Part shown: in pieces, positions 44,409 to 52,767 of the stretch | Layout: the number at the start of each line of letters is the position of its first letter | Position numbering within the stretch: position 1 is the stretch's first letter | Assembly (NCBI RefSeq): GCF_011761945.1 | Contig: NZ_JAASQV010000001.1 | Coordinates: 1,054,001-1,118,000, forward strand | Direction: 5' to 3' | Length of the DNA: 64,000 nucleotides | From: Sphingomonas leidyi | GTDB taxonomy: Bacteria > Pseudomonadota > Alphaproteobacteria > Sphingomonadales > Sphingomonadaceae | The notes under the pieces: generated by a model | What the model saw: only the letters and a program-made list of their open reading frames with translations | The model's database searches: none | What the model was told of the DNA's origin: nothing | Made by a program: the position numbers and the translations under genes

Positions 44409-45062
44409 TCAATCCCGATCCGGCGCCCCCAACGGGAAATAGGCGCGATAGGGCCGTGCTTCCTCGACGCAGCGGGCGACCGAGGGGCGGGCGAGCAGGC
44501 GGGCGCGATAGGCGCGCAGATTGGCCAGTGCCTCGGGGATCGGGCGTACCCAATCGGCATAGAAGAGCGAGGGCGCAGCGGCGCAATCGGCAAGGGTGAA
44601 GCTGTCTCCCACCGCCCAGGCGCGCCCGGCCAGATGGGCGTCGAGCCAGGCATAGACCTTGTCGAGCCGCGCCATCGCCTCGCCGAGGCCGACGGGATCG
44701 CGCCGTTCCTCGGGCAGCAGCGCGTCGAGCACCGGCCTCTGCATCGTGCCCATCACGTAATTGTCGAAGATCCGGTCGAGCATCCGGGCCTGCACGGCGA
44801 TATCGGCATCGGCGGGGATCATCGGCACCGGGCCGAGGTGATGGACGTGAAGATATTCGATGATCGCAGTCGCCTCGAGCACCGTACGGTCGCCTTCGAC
44901 CAGGACCGGGAAGAGCTTGAGCGGCCAGCGCGCCTCCAGCTCGGCATTGGCCTCGGCGTCCTCCAGGTTGCGGAAGGTGAAGGCGGTGCCGTTCTCGTAG
45001 AGCGGGATCAGCGCCTTCCAGGTGTAGGACGAGAAGGGGTGGCCGAAGAGCTGAAGGGTCAT
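44409..45062 (-). CDS. Glutathione S-transferase family protein
   Basis: 217 residues. The thioredoxin-like N-terminal domain (LFGHPFSSYTWKALIPLYENGTAF, FPVLVEGDRTVLEATAIIEYLHVHH) has a cis-Pro in FPVLVEG and Glu-Ala-Thr where the glutathione gamma-Glu site usually has ES. The all-helical C-terminal domain contains VYAWLDAHLAGRAWAVGDSFTLADCAAAPSLFYADWV, with the conserved N-capping D. An inverted-repeat operator lies just upstream of the start, so expression is probably controlled by a small-molecule-responsive repressor encoded elsewhere. Confidence 0.88.
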   Translation of the reverse strand: MTLQLFGHPFSSYTWKALIPLYENGTAFTFRNLEDAEANAELEARWPLKLFPVLVEGDRTVLEATAIIEYLHVHHLGPVPMIPADADIAVQARMLDRIFDNYVMGTMQRPVLDALLPEERRDPVGLGEAMARLDKVYAWLDAHLAGRAWAVGDSFTLADCAAAPSLFYADWVRPIPEALANLRAYRARLLARPSVARCVEEARPYRAYFPLGAPDRD

Positions 45063-45073
45063 GGCATCCTCTA

Positions 45074-45097
45074 ATAGTTAGGTTATTGGCTAACTAT
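45074..45097. promoter_or_regulatory. Operator-like inverted repeat upstream of the GST gene
   Basis: ATAGTTAG (45074-45081), 8-nt spacer, CTAACTAT (45090-45097): perfect 8-bp arms, AT-rich in a GC-rich surround, 12-35 nt before the GST start codon. Typical of operators for dimeric HxlR/TetR/MarR-type repressors. Confidence 0.65.
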
Positions 45098-45170
45098 TTC
45101 GATTCGACGGCGCTGTCACGCATTTTCTCGCCCTTGCCTCGTCCTCCTTGCCTCGTCCTGACATCGCTTG

Positions 45171-45193
45171 TCATCCCCGCCAGCGCGGGATGA
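45171..45193. repeat. REP-like short palindrome
   Basis: TCATCCC, 9 nt, GGGATGA, placed in the gap between moaC and the GST gene. The core (TCATCCC-GGGATGA with CGC/GCG inside) resembles short palindromic repeats scattered in many sphingomonad genomes. Only this copy was noticed here. Confidence 0.4.
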
Positions 45194-45238
45194 CGGGGTT
45201 TGCTGATTGAGACGGGATCCGCTGATCCGAGCGCGACC

Positions 45239-45706
45239 TCAGGCCGCCCAGTCGCCCGATTTGCCGCCCTTCTTGGAGAGCAGGCGGATCTCGCCGATCA
45301 CCATCGCCCGGTCGAGCGCCTTGGCCATGTCGTAGAGCGTGAGCAGCGCAGTGGAGACGGCGGTGAGCGCTTCCATCTCGACGCCCGTCTGTCCCTCGGC
45401 GGCGGCAGTGGCGGTGACCGTCACGCCCGTCTCGTCGGGCGCTAGGTCGACTGCGACCCGGGTGAGCGGCAGGAGATGGCAGAGCGGGATCAATTCGGCA
45501 GTGCGCTTGGCGGCCATGATCCCGGCGATGCGGGCGGTGGCGAGCACGTCGCCCTTCCTAACCGCCCCGGCGCGGATCGCGGCGGCCGCCTCCGCCGACA
45601 TCGCGATCCGCCCGGTGGCGACTGCCTCGCGCAGGGTGACGGCCTTGCCCGCGACATCCACCATGCGCGCCGCGCCGGTTTCGTCGAGATGGGTGAGGTC
45701 CGTCAT
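45239..45706 (-). CDS. moaC: Cyclic pyranopterin monophosphate synthase MoaC
   Basis: 155-residue enzyme completing cyclic pyranopterin monophosphate from the MoaA product. Clear blocks: [55 protein letters not shown] (the PLCHPL-type active-site segment), [29 protein letters not shown] and [14 protein letters not shown] with the catalytic Lys. ATG 45706 is the family start; the frame extends further upstream only by chance. It follows trpC by 43 nt on the same strand, so Moco and tryptophan genes probably share a transcript. Confidence 0.97.
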   Translation of the reverse strand: MTDLTHLDETGAARMVDVAGKAVTLREAVATGRIAMSAEAAAAIRAGAVRKGDVLATARIAGIMAAKRTAELIPLCHLLPLTRVAVDLAPDETGVTVTATAAAEGQTGVEMEALTAVSTALLTLYDMAKALDRAMVIGEIRLLSKKGGKSGDWAA

Positions 45707-45749
45707 TTCCCGTTCCCCAAGGGGAAGAGGGAAGTTGCGCGCGCCCCGC

Positions 45750-46538
45750 TCATCCCACCAGGGCCCGGGTTGCGGCTTCCACATCGTCCTGGCGCATCAG
45801 CGACTCGCCGATCAGGAAGCAGCGGATGCCGTGCGCGGCCATCGCGTCCAGGTCGGCGCGGCCGTTCAGCCCGCTCTCGGCGACAAAGGTGCAGTCGGCC
45901 GGCGCATGGGCGACGAGTTCGTAGGTTTTCTGGACATCGACTTCGAAGGTCTTGAGATTGCGATTGTTCACGCCGATCAATCGCGAGCGGAGCCGAAGCG
46001 CCCGTTCGAGCTCGGCGGCATCGTGCACCTCGACCAGCACGTCCATGCCAAGGCCGAGCGCCGCATCCTCGATCTCGGCCATCTGCGCATCCTCGAGCGC
46101 GGCGACGATGATCAGGATCGCATCGGCGCCGATCGCGCGCGATTCGAGCGCCTGCCACGGATCGACCATGAAGTCCTTGCGGATCACCGGCAGGTCGCAG
46201 GCGGCGCGCGCGGCGATCAGATACTTCTCATGCCCCTGGAAATATTCGAGATCGGTGAGCACCGAGAGGCAGGCGGCGCCGCCGGCCTGATAGGCGCGGG
46301 CATGGGCGGGCGGATCGAAATCCGCGCGGATCAGGCCCTTGGAGGGGCTGGCCTTCTTGATCTCGGCGATCAGGCCATAGCCGCCCGCTGCGGCCCGGGC
46401 ATCGAGCGCGGCCCGGAAGCCGCGGGGCGGCGTGCGCGTGAGGGCAAGGCCGTGCAGGTCGGCGACGGAGGTGGCGCGGCGGCGCGCGGCGACCTCGTCG
46501 TGCTTGGTGGCGATGATCTTGTCGAGGATCGTGGACAT
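45750..46538 (-). CDS. trpC: Indole-3-glycerol phosphate synthase
   Basis: 262-residue TIM-barrel enzyme of tryptophan synthesis. Blocks: [36 protein letters not shown] (catalytic Lys), [47 protein letters not shown] (catalytic Lys/Asp), [46 protein letters not shown]. It is a stand-alone enzyme with no TrpF fusion. Its start codon overlaps the trpD stop by one base (TGATG), so the two are coupled. Confidence 0.97.
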   Translation of the reverse strand: MSTILDKIIATKHDEVAARRRATSVADLHGLALTRTPPRGFRAALDARAAAGGYGLIAEIKKASPSKGLIRADFDPPAHARAYQAGGAACLSVLTDLEYFQGHEKYLIAARAACDLPVIRKDFMVDPWQALESRAIGADAILIIVAALEDAQMAEIEDAALGLGMDVLVEVHDAAELERALRLRSRLIGVNNRNLKTFEVDVQKTYELVAHAPADCTFVAESGLNGRADLDAMAAHGIRCFLIGESLMRQDDVEAATRALVG

Positions 46539-47530
46539 CAAAAGGCGATCCAGCAGTCGAGCAGGGCCTTGGCAAGCCCCTTGTCGATCACTTCGGCGGC
46601 TTCCTCGACGCCTTCGCGCAAGTCGCTCGCCTGGCCGGCGACCACCAGCGCGGCGGCGGCGTTGAGCAGGACGGCGTCGCGATAGGGGCCGTGCTCGCCC
46701 TGGAGCAGGCGGTGCAGGGCGAGGGCATTGTATTCCGGGCCGCCGCCGCGAATGGCCGCCAGGGGGTGGCGGGGCAGGCCGGCATCCTCGGGGACGATCC
46801 GCGCCGGCAGGCCCGAACTGCCGATGCTGACCACGACGCTGGCCCGCTCGGTCGAGAGTTCGTCCAGCCCTTCCTCGCCCGAGACGATCGCGGCGGAATC
46901 CACGCCGAGCTGCTGGAGCGCCTCGGCATAGATCGGCGCATAGTCCGGGCGGGCGATGCCGATCAGCTGGCGGCGGACATGGGCGGGATTGGCCAGCGGA
47001 CCCATCAGGTTGAAGATGGTGCGGCGGGCGATGCGGCGGCGCAGCGGCCCGATCCGCGCCAGCGAGGGGTGATGCGCCTGGGCGAACAGGAAGGCGATGC
47101 CGAGTTCGTGGAGCGATTCCTCGGCCCGGGCGCCGGCGCGGTCGAGATCGAGGCCAAGCGCCTCCAGCGTGTCGGCGGCGCCCGATTTGGACGAGGCGGC
47201 GCGGTTGCCATGCTTGGCGACCGGCACGCCCGCCGCGGCGACGACCAGGCTCACCGCGGTCGAGACGTTGAGCGTGTGGTGCCCGTCGCCGCCGGTGCCG
47301 CACACGTCGATCGCGCCTGCGGGGGCGGTGATCGGGATCAGCCGGGCGCGCATGGCCCGCGCCGCCTCGGCGATTTCGATGCTGGTCTCGCCGCGCACCG
47401 ACAGGTCGATCAGAAAGCGCTCGATCTCGGGCTCGGGCACATTGCCGTCGAGAATGTCGGCAAAGGCCTGGGCGGCGGATTCGCGGGCAAGCGGCGTCGC
47501 GGGATCGGGAAGGAGGGCAAATGGCGTCAC
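46538..47530 (-). CDS. trpD: Anthranilate phosphoribosyltransferase
   Basis: 330-residue enzyme adding phosphoribosyl to anthranilate. The PRPP loop is [22 protein letters not shown], the next block [21 protein letters not shown], and the anthranilate-binding part [33 protein letters not shown], with DELS (divalent metal) in [12 protein letters not shown] 47530 ([17 protein letters not shown] after initiation) fits the family; the frame continues upstream without homology, and no strong Shine-Dalgarno sequence is seen. It heads trpD-trpC-moaC; trpG lies 1.8 kb away behind two unrelated genes. Confidence 0.96.
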   Translation of the reverse strand: MTPFALLPDPATPLARESAAQAFADILDGNVPEPEIERFLIDLSVRGETSIEIAEAARAMRARLIPITAPAGAIDVCGTGGDGHHTLNVSTAVSLVVAAAGVPVAKHGNRAASSKSGAADTLEALGLDLDRAGARAEESLHELGIAFLFAQAHHPSLARIGPLRRRIARRTIFNLMGPLANPAHVRRQLIGIARPDYAPIYAEALQQLGVDSAAIVSGEEGLDELSTERASVVVSIGSSGLPARIVPEDAGLPRHPLAAIRGGGPEYNALALHRLLQGEHGPYRDAVLLNAAAALVVAGQASDLREGVEEAAEVIDKGLAKALLDCWIAF

Positions 47531-47673
47531 GCGGGCTCTATCGGCCCTTGGGCGGGGCGAAGTCGAGCAAATCCTGCTGGAGGCGGTGTGAAGTCCGGCT
47601 GGAGCGGAAGCGGCTTGACCGGATCGCCGGGGCATCGTCTTGAAGGCGTTCAACCTTGGGACTTCGCGTCGAT

Positions 47674-48855
47674 ATGGTCTCCCCTCTGGTGCAGGCGCTG
47701 GCCCTGTTGCTGACGATCGCCGCGCCGACGGGGCAGGATCGGAGCGAGCCGGTCCATCAGGCGCAGATGGAAGCGCGGATCCGCGTGGCGCCGCGCCCGG
47801 TTGCCGGCAGCGACGGTGCGCGTCACCTCGCCTATGAGCTACAGGTCACCAGCCATTATTCGGGCGACGCGCCGCTCCGGCTGACTCGCCTGGCGATCTT
47901 CGCGGGCGATGCGCGGACACCGCTGAAGACGCTGGAAGGCGCGGCGCTATGGGCGCTGCTCGGCCCGCAGGCGGCGGACGAGGCGCGGCAGGACGGCATC
48001 CCGATCGCCGACGGCGCGAGCCGGACGTTCTTCCTCTGGCTCGCCTTGCCGCCCGGCATGCGGCCCGCGTCGCTGCGGCATCAGCTGACCTTCCGTGCCG
48101 ACAAGGGCGCGGTCCAGCGCGCCGACGACGTGCGGACGCCCGTGGTCGCGGCGGCGCCGGTGCGGATCGGGCCGCCCCTGCGCGGCGGGCGCTGGCTGGC
48201 GGTCGAGGGGCCGGGCAATCATCTGTCGCATCATTGGGGCAGCATGGTCGCGATCGACGGCACGCTGAGCATCCCGCAGCGCTATGCGATCGACTGGTTC
48301 GGGCTGGACGCTGGCAGCCATTCGATTCGCGGTGTGCATGCCTCGCCGGCGGCCACCGTGGATGCGGACTGGATCGGCTATGGCCGGGACGTGTTCGCAG
48401 TGGGCGACGGCGTGGTGGTCGATGCGCGCGACGGCGTTCCGAACGGCAAGCCGCTGGCGCCGCAGCAAGTGCCGGACGACCTCACCGCGCGGAGCCTGTA
48501 CGGCAATTTCGTCGTCCTGCGGATCGCGCCGGGCGTCTATGCGCACTACGCCCATCTGCAGGCCGGCAGCGTGCAGGTGCGGCCCGGCCAGCGCGTGCGC
48601 CGCGGCACGGCGATCGGCCGTCTCGGCCAGACCGGGAGCGCGGGCGCTCCGCATCTCCATTTCCACATCAGCGACCGGCCGGGCTTCGAGCGATCGGAGG
48701 GGCTTCCCTTCGTCATCGATCGGTTCACGCTGCTCGGCGGGGCGACGATCGAGGATAGTTTCGACCCGGCGGTGCCGGTTCCCGTGCGGGCGCCCGGCGC
48801 GCGCGTCCACCGCGACGAACTGCCGCTCGACGGCAGCATCGTGGCCTTTCCCTAG
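47674..48855 (+). CDS. M23-family metallopeptidase (LytM-type), secreted
   Basis: 393 residues. A short signal peptide (VSPLVQALALLLTIAAPTG) is followed by a beta-rich domain of about 150 residues and a C-terminal M23 peptidase domain: HHWGSMVAIDGTLSIPQRYAIDWF (first zinc ligands, H-x(n)-D), VFAVGDGVVVDARDGVP, YGNFVVLRIAPGVYAHYAHLQAGSVQVRPGQRVRRGTAIGRLGQTGSAGAPHLHFHI (HLHFH motif with zinc His). Metal ligands are intact, so peptidoglycan or peptide cleavage is plausible. It is divergent from trpD and splits the trpG-trpD pair. Confidence 0.88.
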   Translation: MVSPLVQALALLLTIAAPTGQDRSEPVHQAQMEARIRVAPRPVAGSDGARHLAYELQVTSHYSGDAPLRLTRLAIFAGDARTPLKTLEGAALWALLGPQAADEARQDGIPIADGASRTFFLWLALPPGMRPASLRHQLTFRADKGAVQRADDVRTPVVAAAPVRIGPPLRGGRWLAVEGPGNHLSHHWGSMVAIDGTLSIPQRYAIDWFGLDAGSHSIRGVHASPAATVDADWIGYGRDVFAVGDGVVVDARDGVPNGKPLAPQQVPDDLTARSLYGNFVVLRIAPGVYAHYAHLQAGSVQVRPGQRVRRGTAIGRLGQTGSAGAPHLHFHISDRPGFERSEGLPFVIDRFTLLGGATIEDSFDPAVPVPVRAPGARVHRDELPLDGSIVAFP

Positions 48856-48922
48856 CCCGCCTCGATCGGGCGGCGGCCCTCGGGGCCGATCGCGAGGTCG
48901 CGTGCAATGGCCTCCGGATCGA

Positions 48923-49240
48923 TCAGCTCGCGTTGTCGGAGGGCGCGTCGCCGTCGCCATCCAGGGCGCATCCGCCATGGTGGCGGCCATGGCGCGGCGG
49001 CATCTCGTCGGGAGTGAGCTTGCCGTCCTTGTTGACGTCGAGCTTGTCGAAGCGGGCAGTGGCCGCCGCGATCCATTCGGCGCGGGTGATCGTGCCGTCG
49101 CCATCGGCATCGGCGCGGGCGAACTGGCCCCCGGCCCCGTTTCGGGCGTGACCCATGCTGGCGGAGGCGATGCCGCCCGCCGCCACGGTGACCAACACGC
49201 CAGCGAGCGTCGCGCTGACCAGCTGCAGCTTGTGGTCCAT
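48923..49240 (-). CDS. Secreted EF-hand protein
   Basis: 105 residues: a signal peptide (MDHKLQLVSATLAGVLVTVAAGGIASA) and two EF-hand loops, DADGDGTITRAE and DVNKDGKLTPDE, both with Asp/Glu at the calcium-binding positions. The tail is His/Asp-rich (PPRHGRHHGG, LDGDGDAPSDN) and carries part of a third, incomplete loop. Periplasmic calcium binding is likely; partner unknown. It lies downstream of trpG on the same strand, gap 107 nt. Confidence 0.85.
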   Translation of the reverse strand: MDHKLQLVSATLAGVLVTVAAGGIASASMGHARNGAGGQFARADADGDGTITRAEWIAAATARFDKLDVNKDGKLTPDEMPPRHGRHHGGCALDGDGDAPSDNAS

Positions 49241-49347
49241 TGCGTTCTCCTTCCCGCCCGGAATCGGGCCAGGCTGGAGAAAATCGCGGGCGAACGTCGC
49301 GCGACTATGTCGGCGGACGGCCGAATTTGTCGCAAATTATCCTAGCG

Positions 49348-49932
49348 TCAGGCGAGCGCGCCCGCCTCGATCCCGGCGATCCGGAGGAAGTTCGCCAGCA
49401 TCGCATGGCCATGTTCGGTGGCGATGCTCTCCGGATGGAACTGTACCCCGTGGATCGGCAGCGTCCTGTGCCGGAAGCCCATCACATGCGCGTCGTCCGC
49501 AGTGGCGTTGACCACCAGATCCTCGGGAATGTCGGTGACGATCAGCGAATGGTAGCGCGTCGCGGTGAAGGGCGAGGGCAAGCCTTCGAACAGGCCGGTG
49601 CCGTCATGGCTCACCGGGCTCGTCTTGCCGTGCATCAGCCCGCCGCGGACCACCGATCCGCCGAAATGCTGGCCGATCGCCTGATGGCCGAGGCAGACGC
49701 CGAGCAGCGGCTTGCCAAGGTCGGCGCAGGCGGCGACGAGATCGAGGCTGATCCCCGCTTCGTTGGGCGTGCAGGGGCCGGGCGAGATCAGGAACGCCTG
49801 GGCATTGCTGGCGACGGCGTCCCGCGCGGTGAGCGCGTCGTTGCGCACCACCTGCACGTCGGTGCCCAGCTCCATCAGATAATGGACCAGGTTCCAGGTG
49901 AAGCTGTCGTAATTGTCGATGACGAGGATCAT
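49348..49932 (-). CDS. trpG: Anthranilate synthase glutamine amidotransferase subunit
   Basis: 194-residue class I amidotransferase giving ammonia to TrpE. Triad: the nucleophile Cys in [16 protein letters not shown] and the His/Glu pair in [16 protein letters not shown]-terminal [19 protein letters not shown] and [13 protein letters not shown] are typical. It may also serve as the PabA component of folate synthesis, as no separate pabA is visible here. It follows the phosphodiester glycosidase gene by 11 nt. Confidence 0.96.
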   Translation of the reverse strand: MILVIDNYDSFTWNLVHYLMELGTDVQVVRNDALTARDAVASNAQAFLISPGPCTPNEAGISLDLVAACADLGKPLLGVCLGHQAIGQHFGGSVVRGGLMHGKTSPVSHDGTGLFEGLPSPFTATRYHSLIVTDIPEDLVVNATADDAHVMGFRHRTLPIHGVQFHPESIATEHGHAMLANFLRIAGIEAGALA

Positions 49933-49943
49933 GGTGGAACGCG

Positions 49944-50702
49944 CTACCGCGTCTGGAACGCTACGACAATCGGCCCGATCGGTGCGCCGCCGTCCAGCCG
50001 GTCGGACACCGGGTCCCACAGGCGGGAGACGGCACCATCGAGATAGAGTGCATCGGGCGCGGCGAGCCGGTCGCGGAACAGCCGGGCGAAGCGGCCGAAC
50101 GACACCGGTTCGTTGCTGATCGCGAACCAGGCGCTGCCGTTCAGCCCGACCCCGACTGCGTTGCGCACCTGGAGCGAAGTGCCGTTCTCGGCCAGCTTGG
50201 GATGGAGCTGGCCGTCGATCAGCAGCATCGGCCCCGACTGGGTGGCGAAACGGACGTGATCGGGTTTGTTCTTCGCGAAATCGTCGGTGGTGGCGACGTG
50301 CCAGCCCTTCGCATCGCCCCAGAACACGCCGTTCGGCTGCATGTGGAAATTTCCGGGGCCGGGGCGCCGGTTGAGCGGCTTCTGCTCGGCGCCGTCCTCG
50401 ACATAATAGCCGATCGGCAGGCCGGACGCATCGAACATGCCGGCGTTCATCGCGAAGGCGATGCGCGGGTAGCGCGGGCCCAGCCGCGGCTCGAGCCCGG
50501 TGAAGTCGCGCATCGGGCGGCCGTCCTTGCCCTTGTCGACCAGCATCAGCTCGTGCTTCTGCGGATCGGCGCGGCACACGGTGAAGCGGCTGCCTTCGAA
50601 GCGGATGTCGCGGCACGCCGCGTCGATGCTGCCGTTGGAGGCGCAGGCGGCAAGCAGCAGGAAGGCGCCGGCGGGGGCGATCGGCCGGATCATCCGTGCC
50701 AC
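49944..50702 (-). CDS. Phosphodiester glycosidase-family lipoprotein (NAGPA-like)
   Basis: 252 residues. A lipoprotein signal with lipobox LLAAC ([11 protein letters not shown]) anchors it to the envelope. The NAGPA/phosphodiester glycosidase domain follows: [116 protein letters not shown] and [11 protein letters not shown] (active-site-type Asp-Gly). Sugar-phosphate-linked cell-wall material is the family's known type of substrate. It is placed directly before trpG, but a functional link is not evident. Confidence 0.85.
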   Translation of the reverse strand: MARMIRPIAPAGAFLLLAACASNGSIDAACRDIRFEGSRFTVCRADPQKHELMLVDKGKDGRPMRDFTGLEPRLGPRYPRIAFAMNAGMFDASGLPIGYYVEDGAEQKPLNRRPGPGNFHMQPNGVFWGDAKGWHVATTDDFAKNKPDHVRFATQSGPMLLIDGQLHPKLAENGTSLQVRNAVGVGLNGSAWFAISNEPVSFGRFARLFRDRLAAPDALYLDGAVSRLWDPVSDRLDGGAPIGPIVVAFQTR

Positions 50703-50807
50703 TTAGGGGCAAAAGACGCGGAGGCAAGACGCCGCGTGCCTTGGGCTTGCCATAGTGAGACGGCACGCCGGGCGGCGAGGGGCGTTGTTGCGCCGGAAGG
50801 AGTGCTC

Positions 50808-51227
50808 ATGATCGTTCGTTTGCTCGTTGCCGCCGCGTTGCTCGCGGGGCCCGCCATGGCGCAGGACGGCAAGCAGTCGCAGAATACCGATAGCAGCGGC
50901 CCGCCCAAGCGGGTGCGCAGTATCCTGCTCTACGGACAGGAGGAATGCCCCAAGCCGCAGAGCGAGGAAGAGATCGTGGTGTGCGCCAATGCCGGCGAAT
51001 CGCCCTATCGCATTCCCAAGCGCTTCCGGAACCAGCCCAAGGACGATGCGGCGTCCCAGGCCTGGACCAACCGAGTGGAGACGGTGGAGGAAGTCAATCG
51101 CGCCGGGCTGCCCAACAGCTGCTCGCCGGTGGGCATGGGCGGCCAGACCGGCTGCACCCGCCAGATGATCCGCCAATGGTATCAGGAGCGGCTCGACCAG
51201 AAGGCCAAGGCCGCGCAGGTGCCGTGA
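50808..51227 (+). CDS. Small secreted protein, function unknown
   Basis: 139 residues with a Sec signal peptide (MIVRLLVAAALLAGPAMAQ) and a GGAAGGAG Shine-Dalgarno sequence. The mature part has conserved-looking patterns (ILLYGQEECPKPQSEEEIVVCANAGESPYRIPKRFR, and a Cys pair in NSCSPVGMGGQTGCTRQMI). This layout, with a cysteine block followed by YRIPKR(F/L)R, recurs in short exported proteins of sphingomonads. No function known. It converges with trpE over a strong hairpin. Confidence 0.75.
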   Translation: MIVRLLVAAALLAGPAMAQDGKQSQNTDSSGPPKRVRSILLYGQEECPKPQSEEEIVVCANAGESPYRIPKRFRNQPKDDAASQAWTNRVETVEEVNRAGLPNSCSPVGMGGQTGCTRQMIRQWYQERLDQKAKAAQVP

Positions 51228-51236
51228 TCTTCGTCT

Positions 51237-51262
51237 CTCCCTCTCCCTCGGGGGAGAGGGAG
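51237..51262. terminator. Perfect 11-bp hairpin between convergent genes
   Basis: CTCCCTCTCCC and GGGAGAGGGAG with loop TCGG, in the 39-nt gap between the secreted-protein gene and the end of trpE. Good candidate for a two-way terminator. Confidence 0.65.
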
Positions 51263-51266
51263 TCGG

Positions 51267-52763
51267 CTATTGCCCGAACCCGGCCTCGCCGGCCTGCCTG
51301 ACTGCCTCGCGCGCCGCCGCGAACAGGGCGCCCGCCTTGGCCTCGCACTCGCGCTGCTCATATGCCGGATCGCTGTCCGCGACGATGCCGGCGCCGGCCT
51401 GGACGTGCATCGTCCCGTCCTTCACCAGCGCAGTCCGGAGCACGATGCAGCTGTCCATCGAGCCGTCGGGCGAGAAATAGCCGACGCCGCCGGCATAGGG
51501 GCCGCGCGTCTCGGGCTCCAGCTCGGCGATGATCTCGCAGGCGCGCACCTTGGGCGCGCCGCTCACCGTGCCCGCGGGGAAGCCCGCGAACAGCGCGTCG
51601 AGCGCGTCCTTGCCCGGTGCCAGCCGGCCGACCACGTTCGAGACGATGTGCATCACATGGCTGTAGAATTCGACCGTATAGCTGTCGGTCACCCGCACGC
51701 TGCCTGCCTCCGCCACGCGGCCGACATCGTTGCGGCCCAGGTCGAGCAGCATCAGATGCTCGGCGCGCTCCTTGGGGTCGGCGAGCAGGCTGGCGCGGTT
51801 CTCCTCGTCCTCGGCCGCGGTCTTGCCGCGCGGGCGCGTGCCGGCGATCGGGCGGATGGTCACTTCGCCGTCGCGCACCCGCACCAATATCTCCGGGCTC
51901 GATCCGGTAAGTGCGAAGCCCGGCAGGTCGAGATGGTAGAGGAAGGGCGAGGGGTTGATCCGGCGCAGCGCGCGATAGAGCTCGAAGGGCGGCAGCGCGA
52001 AGGGCGTGGTGAAGCGCTGGGCGAGCACCACCTGGAAGATGTCGCCCGCCGAAATATACTCCTTCGCCGCGGCGACCATCTCGCCATAGCGGCCCGGGCG
52101 CAGCACGGGGGTGAGGCGCACCTCCTCGGGCTCGGCGCGGACCGGGGCCGGGAGCGTCGCCCCGGCGAGTTGCGCCGCCACCGCATCGATCCGCTCGGCG
52201 GCCAGGTCCACATTCCCGTCCGGCCAGACCGGGGCCACCAGGAACAGCGCATCGGCAAGCCGGTCGAACACCAGCACCACCGTGGGGCGCACGAACATCA
52301 TGTCGGGCACGCCGATCGGGTTCTCGGGCGGGCGCGGCAGCTTCTCGACCAGGCCCACCGTCTCGTAGCTGAAATAGCCGACCAAGCAGGCGAGCGCGCG
52401 CGGCAGTTCGGGCGGCACGTCGGTGCGGCAGCGGGCGGCGAGGGCGCGCAAGGCGTCCAGCGCGGGCTCGGCGCACGGCCGGAAGGCATGCCGGTCGGTC
52501 AGCCATTCGGCATTGATCGCCGCTTCGTTGCCGGTTGCGCGGAAGACGAGGTCGGGCGCCAGGCCGATCAGGCTGTGGCGCCCGCGCACCGATCCGCCCT
52601 CGACCGATTCGAGCAGGAAATCGCCCCGGCCGGGCTCGATCAGCTTGAGCGCGGCGGCGACCGGGGTCTCCGTGTCCGCGATCTGGCGCCGCCAGAGCAG
52701 CGCCGGCCGCCCGGCGGCAAGTGCCGCGCGGGCGGCTTCGATCCCCTCGACGCCGTGCGGCAC
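51267..52763 (-). CDS. trpE: Anthranilate synthase component I
   Basis: 498-residue chorismate-using subunit; partner of TrpG (49.3 kb). The Trp feedback site motif LLES is at FLLESVEGG. The chorismate-binding domain has SYETVGLVEKLP, the ARSPE-like block (GFALTGSSPEILVRV), RPIAGTRPRGKT, ERAEHLMLLDLGRNDVGRV, VMHIVSNVVGRL, FPAGTVSGAPKVRACEII and PYAGGVGYFSPDGSMDSCIVLRT. GTG 52763 is the likely start, 4 nt after the ppiD stop, with AAGGA very close before it, so translational coupling to ppiD is likely. Confidence 0.96.
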   Translation of the reverse strand: MPHGVEGIEAARAALAAGRPALLWRRQIADTETPVAAALKLIEPGRGDFLLESVEGGSVRGRHSLIGLAPDLVFRATGNEAAINAEWLTDRHAFRPCAEPALDALRALAARCRTDVPPELPRALACLVGYFSYETVGLVEKLPRPPENPIGVPDMMFVRPTVVLVFDRLADALFLVAPVWPDGNVDLAAERIDAVAAQLAGATLPAPVRAEPEEVRLTPVLRPGRYGEMVAAAKEYISAGDIFQVVLAQRFTTPFALPPFELYRALRRINPSPFLYHLDLPGFALTGSSPEILVRVRDGEVTIRPIAGTRPRGKTAAEDEENRASLLADPKERAEHLMLLDLGRNDVGRVAEAGSVRVTDSYTVEFYSHVMHIVSNVVGRLAPGKDALDALFAGFPAGTVSGAPKVRACEIIAELEPETRGPYAGGVGYFSPDGSMDSCIVLRTALVKDGTMHVQAGAGIVADSDPAYEQRECEAKAGALFAAAREAVRQAGEAGFGQ

Positions 52764-52767
52764 GTCC

